Shown here one piece after another: positions 45,157-56,430 of a stretch of DNA of 64,000 nt. The stretch is from Glebionis coronaria (taxonomy: Eukaryota > Streptophyta > Magnoliopsida > Asterales > Asteraceae), in NCBI GenBank assembly GCA_025667525.1, contig CM046881.1, positions 499,121,627-499,185,626 of the forward strand. The letters run 5' to 3'. Position 1 is the first letter of the stretch; every line of letters begins with the position of its first letter. The notes beneath the pieces were generated by a model, which was not told the origin of the DNA, did not search any database, and saw nothing but the letters and a program-made list of their open reading frames with translations. The position numbers were made by a program, and so were the translations under genes.

Positions 45157-48100
45157 ATGGCACCAAAGTTTAGACCATCGGAATTGGAATTGGGGTTCAG
45201 ATCTCAACACAACATGATTGCGTATCTTGAAGCTGATGATGCTCTGTTTCCCCAATACACACAAATGGTAGCGTATCTGAACGCATCCCCTTTAAGGTAT
45301 GCTCTTTCTCATGCACCACTCATTCCAGTCACACATATTAAACAGTTTTGGAACACCGTTAGTTCCTCAACAGTTAATAAAGTGACTACATTGACTTCTA
45401 TTTTTCATGGGAGACCTTGGGTGGTTACTGAGGCTTTGGTACGCCAAGCCTTGCATCTTGATGATGCTGATGGTATAGCCACCCTTACCATTAATGAAAT
45501 AGAACAAGGGCTTAGGGCTTTGGGATATCCTTTTCCTGATGAAGGTACTCTAAACAAGTATCATAAGCAGGAATTTCCCCCAGCATGGAAGTACCTCATA
45601 CATGTCCTCCTTCAATGTTTGAGTCCCAAATGCACTGCACACAATGAGATCAATAGATCTATTGCAAGTGCTATTGTGTGCATTGCAACAGGGCAAAAAT
45701 TTAATTATTCAAAAATGATTTTTGAGGGCATGTTTAAAAACAAGGGGAACAAAATGACTTTAGCTTATCCCCGTTTTCTACAAATGGTTTTTTATTTCCA
45801 AGGTTACTGCTCAAGGGATCACAATGATTTTTATAAGATCCCTGAGCAAAAGAAAGCTATCTTTATGAAGATGAACTCACCACCCCATCGTGACCTACCT
45901 TTAACCCAACCTATGCTTGCTGTTATTGCAGCAGCACAACCCCAACCACAAATTGACCCCCAACCACAACTTGAACCAATCCCTGAACCTTTACCTTCCC
46001 CTGAACACATGCAAATTGACTCAGAATCCTTCAACGCTGACACATTAAATGTTGGCGTTGATGTGCCTATTTCCAACGCTGACACACAACCTTTACAAAC
46101 CCAAACACCCCTTAACCAACCCACATCCACTCCATCTTCTACACCATCTTCCACACCCCCTGAATATAGGTTGATGAAACGCCAAAGGACTACTGGAGTG
46201 TTCTCCTCTGGTGGTCCTAGCCATGTAGCAGAGAGAACCACCACCACAAGTGTGGCTGGTGACCTGGATGAGGCTGGGACTATTGGTTCTGGCTTAGATG
46301 TTGGCCAAGGCAGTTCCACCATCATTAAGTCCTCATCCATGCCCAATGAATCTGACTTGGGAGGTCAAATCCTCATTTTAGAAGAGGGCATACTGGAACC
46401 AATGACTCTTATGGAATTGACGACAGTCTGCATGAGCTTGCAAAAGCAAAATGCAGACTTGGTACAAGTTGTCAGCTCACAAGGCTTTGAACTCAAGCAA
46501 TTGAGGGAGAGGATTGTTGTTTTAGAAAGTGCTAGTTCCAGGAGGGGTATGTAGGAATCTTCCAAAGGGGAGGAAGATCCAATAAATCTAAGTGATAAGG
46601 GCAGTCATGATGGTCAATCAATGGATGTTGCTGAGGCCCTTACAACTTTGAAGAAACAAACAGGTTTTGATACGTCCTTAGTCTCTCCTACCAACTTAAA
46701 TTTATCATTTACAGCTATGTTGAGAGAGGTTACAAAAGGCGCTGAGGGAGGATATTTGGGCGTTGACAAGGAAAATTTGGACGCTGACAGAAATATTTTG
46801 GGCGCTGATAGGACAAAATTGGGCGTTGACAGACCTGCACATGAAGGTGATGTATCCCAGTCGTCACCTATCATCAAAGAGGTTTCTGCACAGGTATCAC
46901 CATCTACCTTACCAACCATTGCACCATCAGATAAGGGTAAGGGTATAATGGTAGAGGAGATTGTTCCAAAGGATGCAGTTCAAGTTGAATTTGATAGAAG
47001 ATTGGCTACACAAATCATGGAACAGGATAAAAAGGAAGAGTCACCATTTGTTGTGACTTCAGAAGAAGGAAGTGATGGAGCTAGCTCATACTCAAGTGTG
47101 ATGATTATAGAACCAGAAAGACTTGAGTATGGAGATGAGTTTGCCAAGGAAAAGTTGAGAGAATTGAAATTGCAGGTTGACTTTGACATGCCAGAGGTGG
47201 TTCAAATGTATCATGCTTCAAAAGAAAGATGCATGGAGAATCCAGACTTGACCATTTCAGATCAAATATGGGGTTTGGAGATTCTTCTCAGAGTTCAAAA
47301 GGATTGCCAGGTAATTTTGAAACACAAGGCAAGCAATATTCTCTCAGAATTGAAAAGGGATAGAAGGGAGCTATATTTCATGTTACTCAGATGTCATGGA
47401 GTTGGATGGACTTATAAAAAATTGAGGGCATTGACATTTGATGAATTGGAATGCAAGGCTTATCCCATTTGGGTGAGAGTGCAGGAAGCAAACACTCTCA
47501 GACTTCTTTCTGATGAAAGAAAGGAAGAACTTGCAGAAGAGATGGAACTCAAGAAAGCTATGTTTGTTCCCAGGCCAGTGAAGAAGGGAATTTCATTTGA
47601 GTTTCCCAAAGATATGGATCCACTATATCCAAGTGAAGCTGTTATAAGAAAGAGTCTCAAGCTCTCACCTTTAGAAGCTTCAGATATGGTGCAAGTGTTA
47701 CCATTAGATTCCAGGAACCCAATTGTGAGCTATGAAGAAGATGAATGTGGGTTTTGGAAGATTGGCAGATATGGCAAAGAGGTACACACTTTTACCACTC
47801 TCATATCTTTGTTTGCAAGTTGTGATAGAGAAGATTTGGTAGACCTTTGGAGGTTGCTGGAGACCAAGTATGAGGCTGAAGCACCAACTTCAGGTAATGG
47901 AATAAAACTTTGGACCACATTCAAAAGAATGTGTGGACCAAGAGATGAGGATCCTGCAATTTGGAAGGATCTTGAAGATGACCTCAGTGGTCTTCAATGG
48001 AGGTTATATTCAGCTGCTGGTGTATACCATTTAAGTTCTACAAAGTTTGCTGAGTATCTACTTGTGGATGGTCAGTATTTCATATCCAAAGCTATTTTGG

Positions 48101-48216
48101 AGAAGATGAAGGACACTCAGCTGGAAATAGATTATTCAAGTGACGTGGCAAAGGATTTGATCAGATTTATTCATTACCAATATGAGAAGGTTTGTAAGAT
48201 TCCTCCTAGTCCTTAA
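45157..48216 (+). CDS. Copia-2 ORF3, 1020 codons with one internal TAG; function unknown
   Basis: MAPKFRPSELELGF opens a frame that runs to 48216 with a single TAG at 46552-46554. The N-terminal domain (about residues 1-235) holds HIKQFWNTVSSSTVN and a helical core. A Pro/Gln/Ser/Thr linker follows with three 21-bp motif units, then a short coiled coil just before the TAG. After it comes a second linker with five motif units and a C-terminal domain (about 47050-48216) with CDREDLVDLWRLLE. I recall both domains as a recurrent hypothetical ORF after pol in Asteraceae copia elements. I see no signal peptide, membrane segment or catalytic motif, so an envelope role is unsupported. The lone stop could be a mutation or a readthrough site. 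Confidence 0.8.
46030..46085 (+). repeat. Three-unit 21-bp cluster in ORF3 linker
   Basis: T positions 46038, 46059 and 46080, steps exactly 21. Confidence 0.88.
46737..46833 (+). repeat. Five-unit 21-bp cluster in ORF3 second linker
   Basis: T positions 46743, 46764, 46785, 46806 and 46827, all steps exactly 21. Between cores the sequence is A/T-rich and variable. Confidence 0.9.
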
Positions 48217-48254
48217 TGCTTATTCAGAAACTTGATCATAAGAGTGGATATCAA

Positions 48255-48785
48255 GTTTAGGGGAGGATTGTTGGGAATAAATTAAGGCCAAATCACTTGA
48301 GCGCTGACAAGAGTAAAACAAGCGTTGACAAGAACAAAACAAGCTCTGACAGCTTAAGCGTTGACAAGATAAAGTCAAGCGTTGACACATTGAAGACAAG
48401 CACTGATGGAAGATATACTCTACGCGTTTATTGTATTCTAGAATACTTCTAGTAAAGATAGGAACAACAATGTATTTTCTATATTTATCTTTACCTAGAA
48501 TAGCTCATACGTAGATTATTGTACAAGGCTTCTTATGTCTATAAAAGAAGACCTTTAGGTTAATGTTTGATATAAGTTTTCATTCGTAAACTACTTTTAT
48601 TGTAAGCAAGTTTGATATTGATAATCAAAGTGAAAGTTTGTTTATATCATTGTGTGTTCTTGTTTAAGTGTTAAAATTCCGCATAACACTTAAATTCATA
48701 AGCATATACAAAGGTTTCTCTAAGTGTATTAGTTGATCTAAACTCGTATACATAAAGCTAAATCGATCTAAGTTTGGGATCAACA
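48255..48785 (+). repeat. Polypurine tract and 3' LTR of Copia-2
   Basis: GTTTAGGGGAGG (48255-48266) precedes the LTR start TGTTGGGAAT at 48269. The LTR ends GGGATCAACA at 48785, then AATAC (48786-48790), the target duplication. The motif array is at 48299-48410. Confidence 0.93.
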
Positions 48786-48790
48786 AATAC

Positions 48791-49938
48791 CAACTTTTAT
48801 AAATTTCAAAAAGGAATTACAAGTTTAAAAGGCAAAGACTGGAAAAAAGGGACTCTCACATGTTGAGGTCTCCTTTTATAGGCAAATGCAAGGCTACACT
48901 ATTCACAAACCCTAGAAGTGAATTCTCTAAAATGCCCTTGAGCTCTTGAGGCAGTTTGTTGTTGATGAGTTGTCCAAAGTGATCCAAGACGTTCATTTTA
49001 GCTTTGTGATCAAGCAAAGACTCTCAACTGTTGATCTTGACACATGGCATGACTTGGAGGGCAAGTAGTCACATGATAGGTGAACGGGTATTTGGGGGTG
49101 GGGTCCATTGTGAGTGGGAGTGAGGGTTTTGAGGTTGGGATGTGTTTAAGGTGAGGTGAATCAAACGTGTGCCAGGGTAATTGCAAATTACCCTTTGTTT
49201 TAAGTGAGGTAATTCTGGGTGGTGAAAAGGTGAACAGTAACACGTTTGATCCGAAATTGGGGGAAGTGGAGTTGTTTGGCGCAATTTCATTTCAAATGTT
49301 TCAGTTGCACACATTTGGTCATTGTGTTTTGGGAATTTTGGTAAAACAAGTATTTCAGCCTAAAAAACGAATTTCTTTTGTAAATAACTTTCACCTCTTT
49401 ACACTTTTGGCATAAACCTTTTGTAAAAAGGTTTACAAGGGTTGTTTTTGCCATTTTGATATTTTTCAAGGGCTGATCTTGGACATTCTTGATCTTCAAA
49501 GGTATTCAATGTATCTTTGGCATCATGAGGGACCATAATTGACAAGGTTGAATAGTTGAGGGACTAAACTTGCCATTTCTTCAAAGTAGAAGGACCTTTT
49601 GTGTAATTTTGACAAACTTAAAGGACCAAACTTGTAATTATAAATATACAAGGGTTTTAAGTGTCATTTCTTCAATATATGAGGATCAATCTTGTATGTC
49701 TTCAAGTCTTCAAGGGTATTTGTTGAGTATTCCATGAATTAGGGCCCGGTTCTTTGTACGGCTTCGTTTCTCGTGTCCGTTTTTCCTTGTATCTTGTGAT
49801 CTTTTGTCTTTTTCACGATATCCATACCAAAAATACACAAGTAAACAAACACAAGCATATATATGGTATATTATGACATTTTTATGCATTTAAAGCCCGA
49901 AAAGAACGATGAGATCATGTATAAATGCCGTCTCATCA
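48791..49938 (-). repeat. Proximal part of element D 3' LTR (right of Copia-2)
   Basis: On the minus strand the LTR starts TGATGAGACGG at 49938, after the polypurine tract. A minus-strand TATA-like CCTATAAAAGG lies at about 48872-48882. ORFs in both directions here have no family match. Confidence 0.75.
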
Positions 49939-52080
49939 CTCCCCCATACTAAGCAATTGCTAGAATAAAGTATCTAAGCATCACCAAGGTTCAATTAACC
50001 TTTATTGAAGAGTAAAAGACTTGCAACATACTACGAAGATATGTAAAGACATAATGTATGATTTTCATCACGAAAAGTGACTTTTAGGGTCAAAGAATAT
50101 AAACAAGTAAATGTCCCTTAGAGTAAACTTCGTCATCCTTGATTGTCATACATTCCATGCTAAGTGCAAAAACGAGACCATTGTTGGTACAAGTCACAAT
50201 GCTAACACTACTCATACGTCCAAATTGTGTAATAATTTTTCTCCCCGCAATCCTAGTTATTATAAAAGGAAATGGGTTACTACCATTTTTTAACTATTTG
50301 TCATGGATCACAAGTGATTCATATTGACTTATTTGAGTAGTTATTAGTCTGAAAGCAAAGTAGCACGATTTAATCGATAGTTAGCCGAAGGACAAAATCT
50401 TTTAAAACGGCTTCTCGTGTATCTCCTTAAGTTCATATCTTGGCATAACTCGTTTCACGATTTGAGACCTTTCTCGGACCGATATTTGGCATGTACTTCA
50501 TACTTCAAATCTTGGGAAGACGTTCTTGATATTATGGTCTTCTCTTCACATATTTGGAATTTCTTCACTTGACGTTTTTGAGAGATTCTTCATATTTGGA
50601 CAACGACTTCATCATTTTTCTTCAATCTTTACTTTGGATTTTGATATACAACGATCCGCCTCCTTTTCGGACTTGGATATATTTATCCTCATACCTTGTA
50701 AGGGTCTTTTTGGATAGACTTTCTCCATGATCATTAGGGGAGTAATTGCTTTTCGTCGTGTGTCTCGATCCTTCATATTGATTTAGGAATAATGATACTT
50801 CACATCATCTTGTATCTTTAGCAAAAATAGAGCTCCTCATGCCTTGTTAGGGCCTTTTTGGATGATCGCCAATCTTCGCGTCCCGCTTTAATAAGTTATG
50901 CCTTGGCTATGAACTCTATTTAACCCCGAGCAACTTTTAAACGATCTTGCGCTAGAGGCTAAGTAACCTTTCAAATCGTACGACCTTACTTATTGCAATT
51001 ATGATTTATTCCTAATGCATTGATCTTATGGGAAGAAAAAGCCACAATTAAAAACATATGAGTTTTTGAAAGAACATTTTCATGTTCTACGTTTAGCCTG
51101 ATCACTTGTCTAACTCTATCATCTCTCGTTCTTCACTATATAAAGACCTCTAATTAAAGAGACTCGTGAATACTTAGCCATGCAAGTCAAAATTAAGCCA
51201 AATTTGGATTAGCTTTCATTAAGACTATATCAAATCAAAGTTTTGGGTTTTCAAGCCACCTATAGGATCTTGCACTTTCTTGGACTTTTTCAAGTTTAGA
51301 GAATGCGTTATATAGTTCCTTTGATAAGTGACTTTTTATGATCAATTATAGGAACTTGCGAAAAGTTCTTGTTCTTAACCCGTATGAATTAAGACTTTCG
51401 CGTTTTAAAGCTCCCTATATAAAAGTCTAGCAAAACTTGAATTGAGCGGGTTAAGGAATGTAAATGGCTCCAAATGCCCATCAAGTCAAAAATTATCTCT
51501 TATTCTACCCATCGGAAAATATACATTCGTGTCTTAAAAACACTTATGAAAACTAAGAAAAATTTTAAAATTTGGCCATTTTTAGCCTTATTAGCAACAA
51601 AACAAAACATTAAAAATTGGAAAGCGTGAGGGCGTAGCAAAGCAAGTACCTATTCACCCCCCATACTAAAAGTAAACATTGTCCTCAATGTTTCGAGTCT
51701 AAAGGTGGCACCCCCATACTAGAGACGAAGAGTCGAATGCTTAGGATCTAGCATGGAAAGGGTGATCAACAATATATCTAAAGCCGTTTATATAGTATGC
51801 TAAAAGATAATTGTTAGAACAATAAAGGATATGTCATGGATTCGTGAAAAACTTCTTCAAGCAAACGATGGAGGCTCACGTAAACGAACACGAGAGTCTT
51901 CAATCGTAGATGATGATGATGATCTAGATAACACAATAACAAACAACCACGAGACAACGAGTTGAAAGGGTACAAGTCCCCTTATTAGTGAATAGTAAGC
52001 ATAAAGGATAAGCATGGGATCTCCCCTACGAGGCACCTCGTTTTTTATTACCGAGTCATGAGCTCGACTCGATCCCCTCA
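49939..52080 (-). other. Polypurine tract and 3' noncoding region of element D
   Basis: The minus strand reads TTAGTATGGGGGAG (49952-49939) against the LTR. Two internal copies of TAGTATGGGGG lie at 51721-51709 and about 51669-51656, and the conserved hairpin at 51674-51693. Parts match the long 3' noncoding regions of A and C (for example the CCAAATATCGG block near 50480). No supported ORF. Confidence 0.75.
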
Positions 52081-55000
52081 ATGCTAATTATCATTGGGGA
52101 AGGTGACTTGGTCGAGGGCAACCATTGAAGGAATTTCCCCACCAAAGTAGTTCTTAAGCCTATGTCCATTAACCTTGAAATTAGGACCATCATCTTGAGC
52201 TAGCTCAATGGTCCCATACGGAAACACTTGTGTAATGGTGAACGGACCCGACCAACGAGATTTCAATTTCCCGGAAAATATCTTAAGTCGAGAGTTAAAA
52301 AGCAACACTTGATCACCAACGTTAAAAACCCGGTTTTTAATCTTTGAATCATGAAACTATTTAGTCTTTTCTTTAAAAATTAATGAATTTTCATAAGCAT
52401 TATCTCTTAATTCATCCAATTCATTCAATTGTATTTTCCGGTGATCCCCCGCGGTCTTCAAGTCAAAGTTTGCATGCTTAAGGGCCCAATATGCCTTGTG
52501 CTCCAATTCAATGGGCAAATGACAATTCTTCCCATAGACTAACTTATATGGAGTGCAACCGATAGGTGTCTTATAAGCGTTCCTAAAGGCCCATAAAGCG
52601 TCATCGAGTTTGTCGGACCATGAAGCACGGTTTTCTCCAATTGACCTCTCTAAAATCCTCTTCAAAGCTCGGTTCGAAACCTTGACTTGCCCACTCGTTT
52701 ACGGGTGATAAGCCGTAGAAAGACGATGAGTAACTCCATATTTCTTTAGAACCTTTTCGAATTGGTCATTACAAAAATGGGTTCCACGATCGCTTATAAT
52801 AGCACGAGGGGTTCCGAACCGAGAGAATAGTTGCTTCAAAAACTTCACTACCACACGAGCATCATTAGTAGGCAAAGCCTTTGCTTCCACCCACTTAGAA
52901 AGGTAGTCCACCGCGACGAGGATAAATTTGTTGCCATGAGACGATGGGAACGGCCCCATAAAGTCTATTCCCCATATGTCGAAAATCTCACACACTTGAA
53001 TTATGTTTTGCGGCATTTCATCACGTTGAGACGATTTTCCTTGACGTTGGCACGAATCACACGACTTCACAAGTGCGTGTGCATCACGATATACAGAAGG
53101 CCAAAAGAAGCCGACATCAAACACTTTCTTAGCCGTGAGATTAGCACCCTGGTGACCACCCGTGGGTCCCTCGTGACAAGCTTTAAGGGTATTAGAAGCT
53201 TCGGTACCAAAAACACAACGTCGAACGAGTTGATCCGCACAAACCCGAAAGAGATAAGGTTCGTCCCAAAAATAGAACTTGACGTCACGAAAGAATTTTC
53301 GTTTTTGTTGTGTCGTCATACGCTTGATTATGAAGTTGCCCGCACGGTAATTTGCAATGTCGGCAAACCATGGGGTGGTGTCTTTAGAATTCACTACACC
53401 GAGAGTCTCGAGAGGAAATGTTTCGGTGATTTCCTTGTTCTCAAAAACATCTTTGTGAGGATCTTCTAGACGAGAGTGATGATCGGCCGCTAGATTCTCG
53501 GCTCCTTTTTTGTCAAGCACGGTGACATCAAATTCTTGGAGGAGGAGCATCCAACGAAGCAATCTCGGCTTAGCATCTTGCTTAGCTAAGAGATACTTGA
53601 TAGCCGAATGGTCGGTATACACGATGCTTTTAGTCAAGACGAGATAAGGTCGGAATTTCTCAAAAGCATAGACCACGGTAAGGAATTCCTTTTCCGTTGT
53701 GGTGTACTTTAATTGAGCCTCGGTCATCGTCTTACTAGCATAGTGGATAGGACGGAAATGTTTGTCATAACGCTGCCCTAAGACGGCCCCTATAGCATAA
53801 TCACATGCATCGCACATGATTTCAAAGGGTAATTCCCAATTAGGAGCAACAAGAATGGGAGCTTCGGTAAGTTTCCTTTTGAGAGTTTCGAAAGCTCTAA
53901 CACAATCCTCATTGAAGTTAAAAGGAGCATCCTTCTCGAGAAGGTGTGTCATAGGTCGAGAGATTTTCGAAAAGTCCTTGATGAAACGACGATAAAAGCC
54001 CGCGTGGCCTAGGAAACTCCTAACTCCCTTTACGGTTTTGGGATGCGGTAACTTGGCGATGACGTCTACCTTAGCTTTATCGACCTCAATCCCCGCTTTC
54101 GACACCTTATGTCCTAAGACGATTCCTTGTTTACACATAAAATGACATTTTTCCCAATTAAGCACAAGATTGGTTTCTTCACAACGTTTTAACATTTGCT
54201 CGAGATTAGATAAACATGACGTGAACGAATTGCCAAACACCGAGAAGTCATCCATAAATACTTCCATCGACTTCTCGATCATATCGTGAAAAATCGCCAT
54301 CATACACCGTTGAAACGTACCCGGTTCATTACAAAGTCCGAAAGGCATCCTACGATAAGCGAACGTTCCATAAGGACACGTAAACGTAGTCTTCTCTTGA
54401 TCACGAGGGTCGATAGGGATTTGAAAGTAACCGGAAAAACCATCTAAAAAGCAATAGAATTCATTTCCCGCGAGTCGCTCCAACATTTGATCCATGAAGG
54501 GCAAAGGAAAGTGGTCTTTACGAGTGGAGTCATTTAACTTTCGGTAGTCAATACACACCCTCCAACCGGTCACAAAACGAGTGGGAATTAACTCGTTGTT
54601 TTCATTAGGCACAACGGTCATTCCTCCCTTTTTAGGGACACAATGGATTGGGCTCACCCATGGGCTATCGGATATAGGATAAATCATTCCCGCGTCAAGG
54701 AGTTTAAGGACCTCCTTTTTAATGACATCGTGAATTTTGGGATTCACCCTTCTTTGACTATGAATTGCGGGTTTGTAGTCCTCCTCCATTAAAATCTTGT
54801 GAGTACAAAATTTTGGGTCAATACCCTTAATGTCGGATATTTTCCACACAATTGCCCCTTTATGAGCCTTAAGAACTTTCAAGAGCTCGGTTTTTTCATC
54901 ATTAGCAAGTCCTTTTGCAATAATAACCGGCAACTTGTCATCACCTTCCAAGAATGCGTATTCAAGGTGAGAAGGAAGATCTTTCAATTCAAGGATAGGT

Positions 55001-55993
55001 GGTTCCTCGATTGAAGATTTTAGTTCAACACTCATAACTTCCATCGGCGGAAGAAATGGTGGAATAGAAGTATCATCACTAATCAACACCTCATCTTCAT
55101 TGTCGATTTCATTTGAAGTGAAATCTCCTCCTTGGAATGGAGTGAGATTTGGTGTGTAATTAGCAAGAATTGGATCCAAAATAGTGGGATTTCCACTAGA
55201 CGAGCTATCGGAAAAACCTAACACTTCTTGTGAAAACTCATCGCAAACCACATCAACGATGTCAATGTGATTGATGGTAGCGATTTCATAAACATGAGAA
55301 GGTTTCGAGTTTTGAGTAGCGTTTATAACAAGTTCCTCTTCGTTGAATCTCAAAGTGATAGTTCTTGCATGGACATCGATAAGCGATCTCGAAGTGTCTA
55401 AATATGAACGACCTAAAATTAGAGGAACTTGAGGATCCGCGGGAATGTCAACTACTATAAAATCAATGGGATAGTAGAACTTCCCCACTTTCACGAAAAC
55501 ATCATCGGCTACTCCACATGCCATAATCGTAGAATGATCGGCCATTTCAATAGACATGTTCGAAGGAATAAGAGCCGGAAGCGAAAGCGATTTCCAAATG
55601 GAAAATGGCATCAAATTAATGCTCGCACCAAGATCGGCCAAGGCGAGGCATTCTTTCATATCTTGTATGTCACAAGGAATGAGAAACTTTCCGGGGTCAC
55701 CAACTTTTTCCGGTATGCAGTTAAGATAAACCGAAGAACAATTAGCAAGCGTTGAAAGCTTTTCCTTATCGCTCATCATACTTTTAAAAGTGGAAGCGAA
55801 ACGAGGCATATATAACAACGCGTCGGCTAAACTCACATCAAAATGCACTTGTTGAAACATTTTTATAAAAACCTCGATTTGTTGTTTGTTACGTTCTTGT
55901 AATTTCTCTTTGTTTCGTCTCGAAGGTTAGGGTAAAGTCGGTGTGGGTTGGTCATTAGGCAACGACCTTGGAAACTCGGGTTCCACAATTGGT
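52081..55993 (-). pseudogene. Element D pol: protease, RT, RNase H, integrase
   Basis: The main open stretch runs 55860-52699 on the minus strand. Protease has [14 protein letters not shown] near 55640-55600. RT has [19 protein letters not shown] and FMDD at 54258-54247. RNase H has [13 protein letters not shown] near 53820. Integrase has HEGPTGGHQ...CDSCQRQ near 53180-53040, [15 protein letters not shown], and a stop directly after TAYHP (about 52700). Homology goes on through [16 protein letters not shown] to the C-terminal segment ending at 52084, with another stop near 52355 and one upstream near 55930. Dead as read, but closely related to the A polyprotein. Confidence 0.92.
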
Positions 55994-55998
55994 ATTGG

Positions 55999-56289
55999 TG
56001 AAGGATCTTGTTTTTCGAAGAATTAGGCATTGTGTGGATTATCTATTGAATGGATGGAGAAATGGAAAACTTAGAGAGAGAAAGAAGAGAGAGAAAGGAG
56101 AGGATTGAAAGAAAGATGAAATTTGATTATTGTAAAATGGAAGTGAACCAACAACCCCTCCTAACATGCTAGGAGGGGGGTTTATATAGCCCACCCTACA
56201 TGTGGGCTATATGGGCTATATTGGATCACGAGCCCAATATCATTAGAGTGACCGATCCTTTCTAAATACGTAAAAACGTATTTCCAACA
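55999..56289 (-). repeat. 3' LTR of element E
   Basis: On the minus strand TGTTGGAAATACG...GATCCTTCA. It contains TATATAAA (about 56188-56181) followed by a 9-bp hairpin CCCCTCCTA/TAGGAGGGG (56178-56155). Confidence 0.93.
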
Positions 56290-56430
56290 ATCTCCCCCAA
56301 AGGGAGGTCACTCCAAGTTACAATGTCCTAAATAGTCTATAGCTCGTGATCTATGCTAATAATGATGTGACCGAGACTTTCCTTGGAAAAACGTATTTCC
56401 AACAATCTCCCCCAAAGGGAGGTCACACCA
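56290..56430 (-). other. Polypurine tract of E and a second copy of the PPT/LTR-start junction
   Basis: The minus strand reads CCCTTTGGGGGAGAT at 56304-56290, then the LTR. A near-duplicate of PPT plus LTR start (ACGTATTTCCAACAATC, CCCCCAAAGGGAGGTCAC) lies at about 56390-56427. The end of the LTR and its PPT therefore occur twice about 110 bp apart. Confidence 0.8.

Larger units (their letters stand above)
27751..48785 (+). mobile_element. Copia-2: Ty1/copia element with a third ORF, split by element C
   Basis: LTRs at 27751-28267 and 48269-48785 are both 517 bp and differ by about 13 substitutions. Target duplications AATAC lie at 27746-27750 and 48786-48790. The order is gag, protease, integrase, RT, RNase H, then a gap and ORF3. 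Element C with its duplicated GGGAC interrupts gag. Without C the element is about 11.9 kb, long for copia, mainly because of ORF3 and the gap before it. Sirevirus-like copia elements also carry an extra ORF there. Confidence 0.95.

Noticed and set aside
45831..46346. 171-codon minus-strand ORF
   Set aside because: Antisense shadow of the Pro/Gln/Ser linker of ORF3.
52831..53469. 212-codon + strand ORF
   Set aside because: It is antisense to the integrase and RNase H of element D, whose minus-strand reading has clear catalytic motifs.
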